Origin: Bifidobacterium breve | GTDB lineage: Bacteria > Cyanobacteriota > Cyanobacteriia > PCC-6307 > Cyanobiaceae | Assembly (NCBI GenBank): GCA_943325005.2 | Contig: CALPNT020000012.1 | Location: 1-32,564, forward strand | DNA: 32,564 nucleotides | Direction: 5' to 3' | In this document: positions 31,540-32,564 of the stretch, in pieces | Layout: each line of letters starts with the position of its first letter | Numbering within the stretch: the first letter of the stretch is position 1 | Translations under genes and position numbers: made by a program | Notes under the pieces: model-generated | What the model was told of the DNA's origin: nothing | Database searches by the model: none | What the model saw: the letters and a program-made list of their open reading frames with translations, nothing else

Positions 31540-32436
31540 CTATCGATCCATCGCTGTTTGCTCCGGGACGTGGCCCTCCAGCCAGGCAAGGAGATCGGCG
31601 AACACCCGCTCGCGATCGAGGTCGTCGTACAACTCGTGATAGCTCTCGGGATAGGAGCGCCAGGTTTTGTCGGCGCTGCCGGCGGCGGCATAGAAGCGCC
31701 GCGCCCCTGCTGCCGGGGTGACCTGATCGGCGCCGCTCTGCAGCAGCACCAGGGGCAGGCGCAGATGGGGTGCGGCCTGGCGCAGGCGAGCGGTGGTGGC
31801 CAGAAACTCGCTGCCGAGCCGGGCTGAACAACGGCTGTGGCGCCAGGGATCGGCCGCCCGCTGGGCCAACACCAGGGGATCGCGGCTGGCGGCGGTGTCA
31901 GCGATGCCGGTCTCGAGGGTGAACTCAGGCCACAGCCAGGACAAGAGCCGCGCCAGCAGCAATCGCCAACGAGAAACGCCGGCGGCATCGAGGCCTGGAT
32001 TGGTCAGGATCAGGCCCTGCACGCCAAGGATCTGCAGGGCCTGCGGTGCTTCGAGGGCCAGATCGAGCACCACGGTTGCCCCCATGCTGTGGCCGACGAG
32101 AAAACAGGGAATCCCCGGCGATCGGGCGATCACATCGGCGAGGAAAGCCAGCACAGCCCGGCGCCACTCGCCCCAGCGCTTCATCGCCCCGCGCCGTCCC
32201 GGCGACAGGCCGTGACCGGGCAGATCGATGGCCTCAATCGCGTAGCCGTGGGGGACCAGAGCCGCGGCCAGGCGCTCAAACGTGAGGCTGTGGCCGCCGA
32301 TGCCATGCACACAGACCAGCACCGCCCGAGCCCGGCCCGCCGGGCGCCAGCACCGATAGTTCAGGGGACCGGCCTCCCAGCCCAGCAGCGTTGCCTGCTG
32401 ATGGGGCGAGTTGGTGTCGGGCTGGCTGGTGACCAT
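31540..32436 (-). CDS. Alpha/beta-hydrolase, monoacylglycerol-lipase-like (serine aminopeptidase S33 type)
   Basis: 298 aa from ATG 32436, which has GGAAG upstream. A TTG at 32472 and an ATG at 32445 are also in frame. Oxyanion motif HGIGGHS (44-50), DLPGHGLSPGRRG (71-83), nucleophile elbow GHSMGA (Ser117), Asp237 in SGADQVTP, His267 in YHELYDDL: the complete triad of the bacterial monoacylglycerol lipase/lysophospholipase group. No signal peptide. With the acyltransferase just downstream, the pair suggests glycerolipid remodelling: one enzyme removes acyl chains and the other adds them (inference). Confidence 0.9.
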   Translation of the reverse strand: MVTSQPDTNSPHQQATLLGWEAGPLNYRCWRPAGRARAVLVCVHGIGGHSLTFERLAAALVPHGYAIEAIDLPGHGLSPGRRGAMKRWGEWRRAVLAFLADVIARSPGIPCFLVGHSMGATVVLDLALEAPQALQILGVQGLILTNPGLDAAGVSRWRLLLARLLSWLWPEFTLETGIADTAASRDPLVLAQRAADPWRHSRCSARLGSEFLATTARLRQAAPHLRLPLVLLQSGADQVTPAAGARRFYAAAGSADKTWRSYPESYHELYDDLDRERVFADLLAWLEGHVPEQTAMDR

Positions 32437-32480
32437 CGCTTCCATGATGGAGCCGGTGAGCTGGCGTGCCAATGGCAGGT

Positions 32481-32564
32481 TCAGATCTTCGAGGATGGCC
32501 GTTCAGCGAGGACCTCGCACCACAGGCCGCGGTGATCCGCCTGAGCCATGGCTTGATTCACATG
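32481..32564 (-). CDS. Possible C-terminal fragment of an unknown gene at the right edge
   Basis: The last 84 bases read leftwards as an open frame, HVNQAMAQADHRGLWCEVLA, then ERPSSKI and a TGA stop at 32483-32481, 44 bases before the hydrolase start. A GTG or ATG lies inside, but would give only a 23-26 residue peptide, so a larger gene entering from outside the window is likelier. Too little is visible to name it. Confidence 0.3.
   Translation of the reverse strand, partial: HVNQAMAQADHRGLWCEVLAERPSSKI

Noticed and set aside
1-32564. tRNA, rRNA, CRISPR arrays, transposases or phage genes
   Set aside because: Scanned by eye for T-loop motifs, regularly spaced repeats and transposase or integrase signatures; none found, though a covariance-model search was not possible.

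Overview
The window looks like a chromosome segment of a GC-rich unicellular picocyanobacterium of the Synechococcus/Cyanobium type. The basis is family content rather than a species match: a CPP1-like J-domain/membrane protein, a DUF3531 protein and a DUF92 (VTE6-like) protein, all typical of cyanobacteria and plastids; a group 3 sigma factor; a class II (B12-dependent) ribonucleotide reductase; and at least four copies of the cyanobacterial HIP1 octamer GCGATCGC (3083, 12360, 15765, 16303). No rRNA, tRNA, CRISPR array, intact insertion sequence or phage gene was seen.

Layout. 1-1450 is visibly A+T-richer than the rest. It holds the 5' end of a Rossmann-fold sugar epimerase/dehydratase and a small membrane-anchored protein, and looks like the edge of a surface-polysaccharide or otherwise acquired region. 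1842-7245 carries housekeeping genes: type 4 uracil-DNA glycosylase, a PLP aminotransferase, an SGNH hydrolase behind a strong hairpin, a SigF/SigB-like sigma factor, the DUF92 protein and a small conserved protein. 7211-10852 is compact: rsmE and DUF3531 on the minus strand, an ABC ATPase translationally coupled to hslO (Hsp33), and a CPP1-like protein whose stop codon interlocks with that of hslO. 10877-13674 (minus) has a small conserved protein, prfC and a methyltransferase. 13855-17015 has a carboxymuconolactone decarboxylase-like protein and nrdJ.

17533-27135 is a transport region: an EmrA/EmrB-type pump (ATGA overlap), a convergent TetR regulator, then a tightly packed plus-strand set: small secreted four-cysteine protein, SbmA/YddA-like ABC exporter, short P-type ATPase and two fluoride-channel (CrcB) genes. 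Joints are 4-bp overlap, 1-bp gap, 44-bp gap and 4-bp overlap, so these five are probably one operon for envelope or ion homeostasis. An inverted repeat with TGAGT/ACTCA half-sites lies at the emrA start, and others lie upstream of tetR. These are candidate operators.

27293-32564 holds a TerB-like protein, a four-helix membrane protein, a small membrane-anchored protein that appears to start at AUU, and three lipid-related enzymes: two alpha/beta hydrolases and a long PlsC-type acyltransferase.

The least explained items are the five-gene transport operon with its reduced P-type ATPase, two genes whose N-terminal membrane or signal segments lie upstream of any ATG/GTG/TTG, and the candidate TetR operators. 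I do not see a clearly new defence or mobile system.
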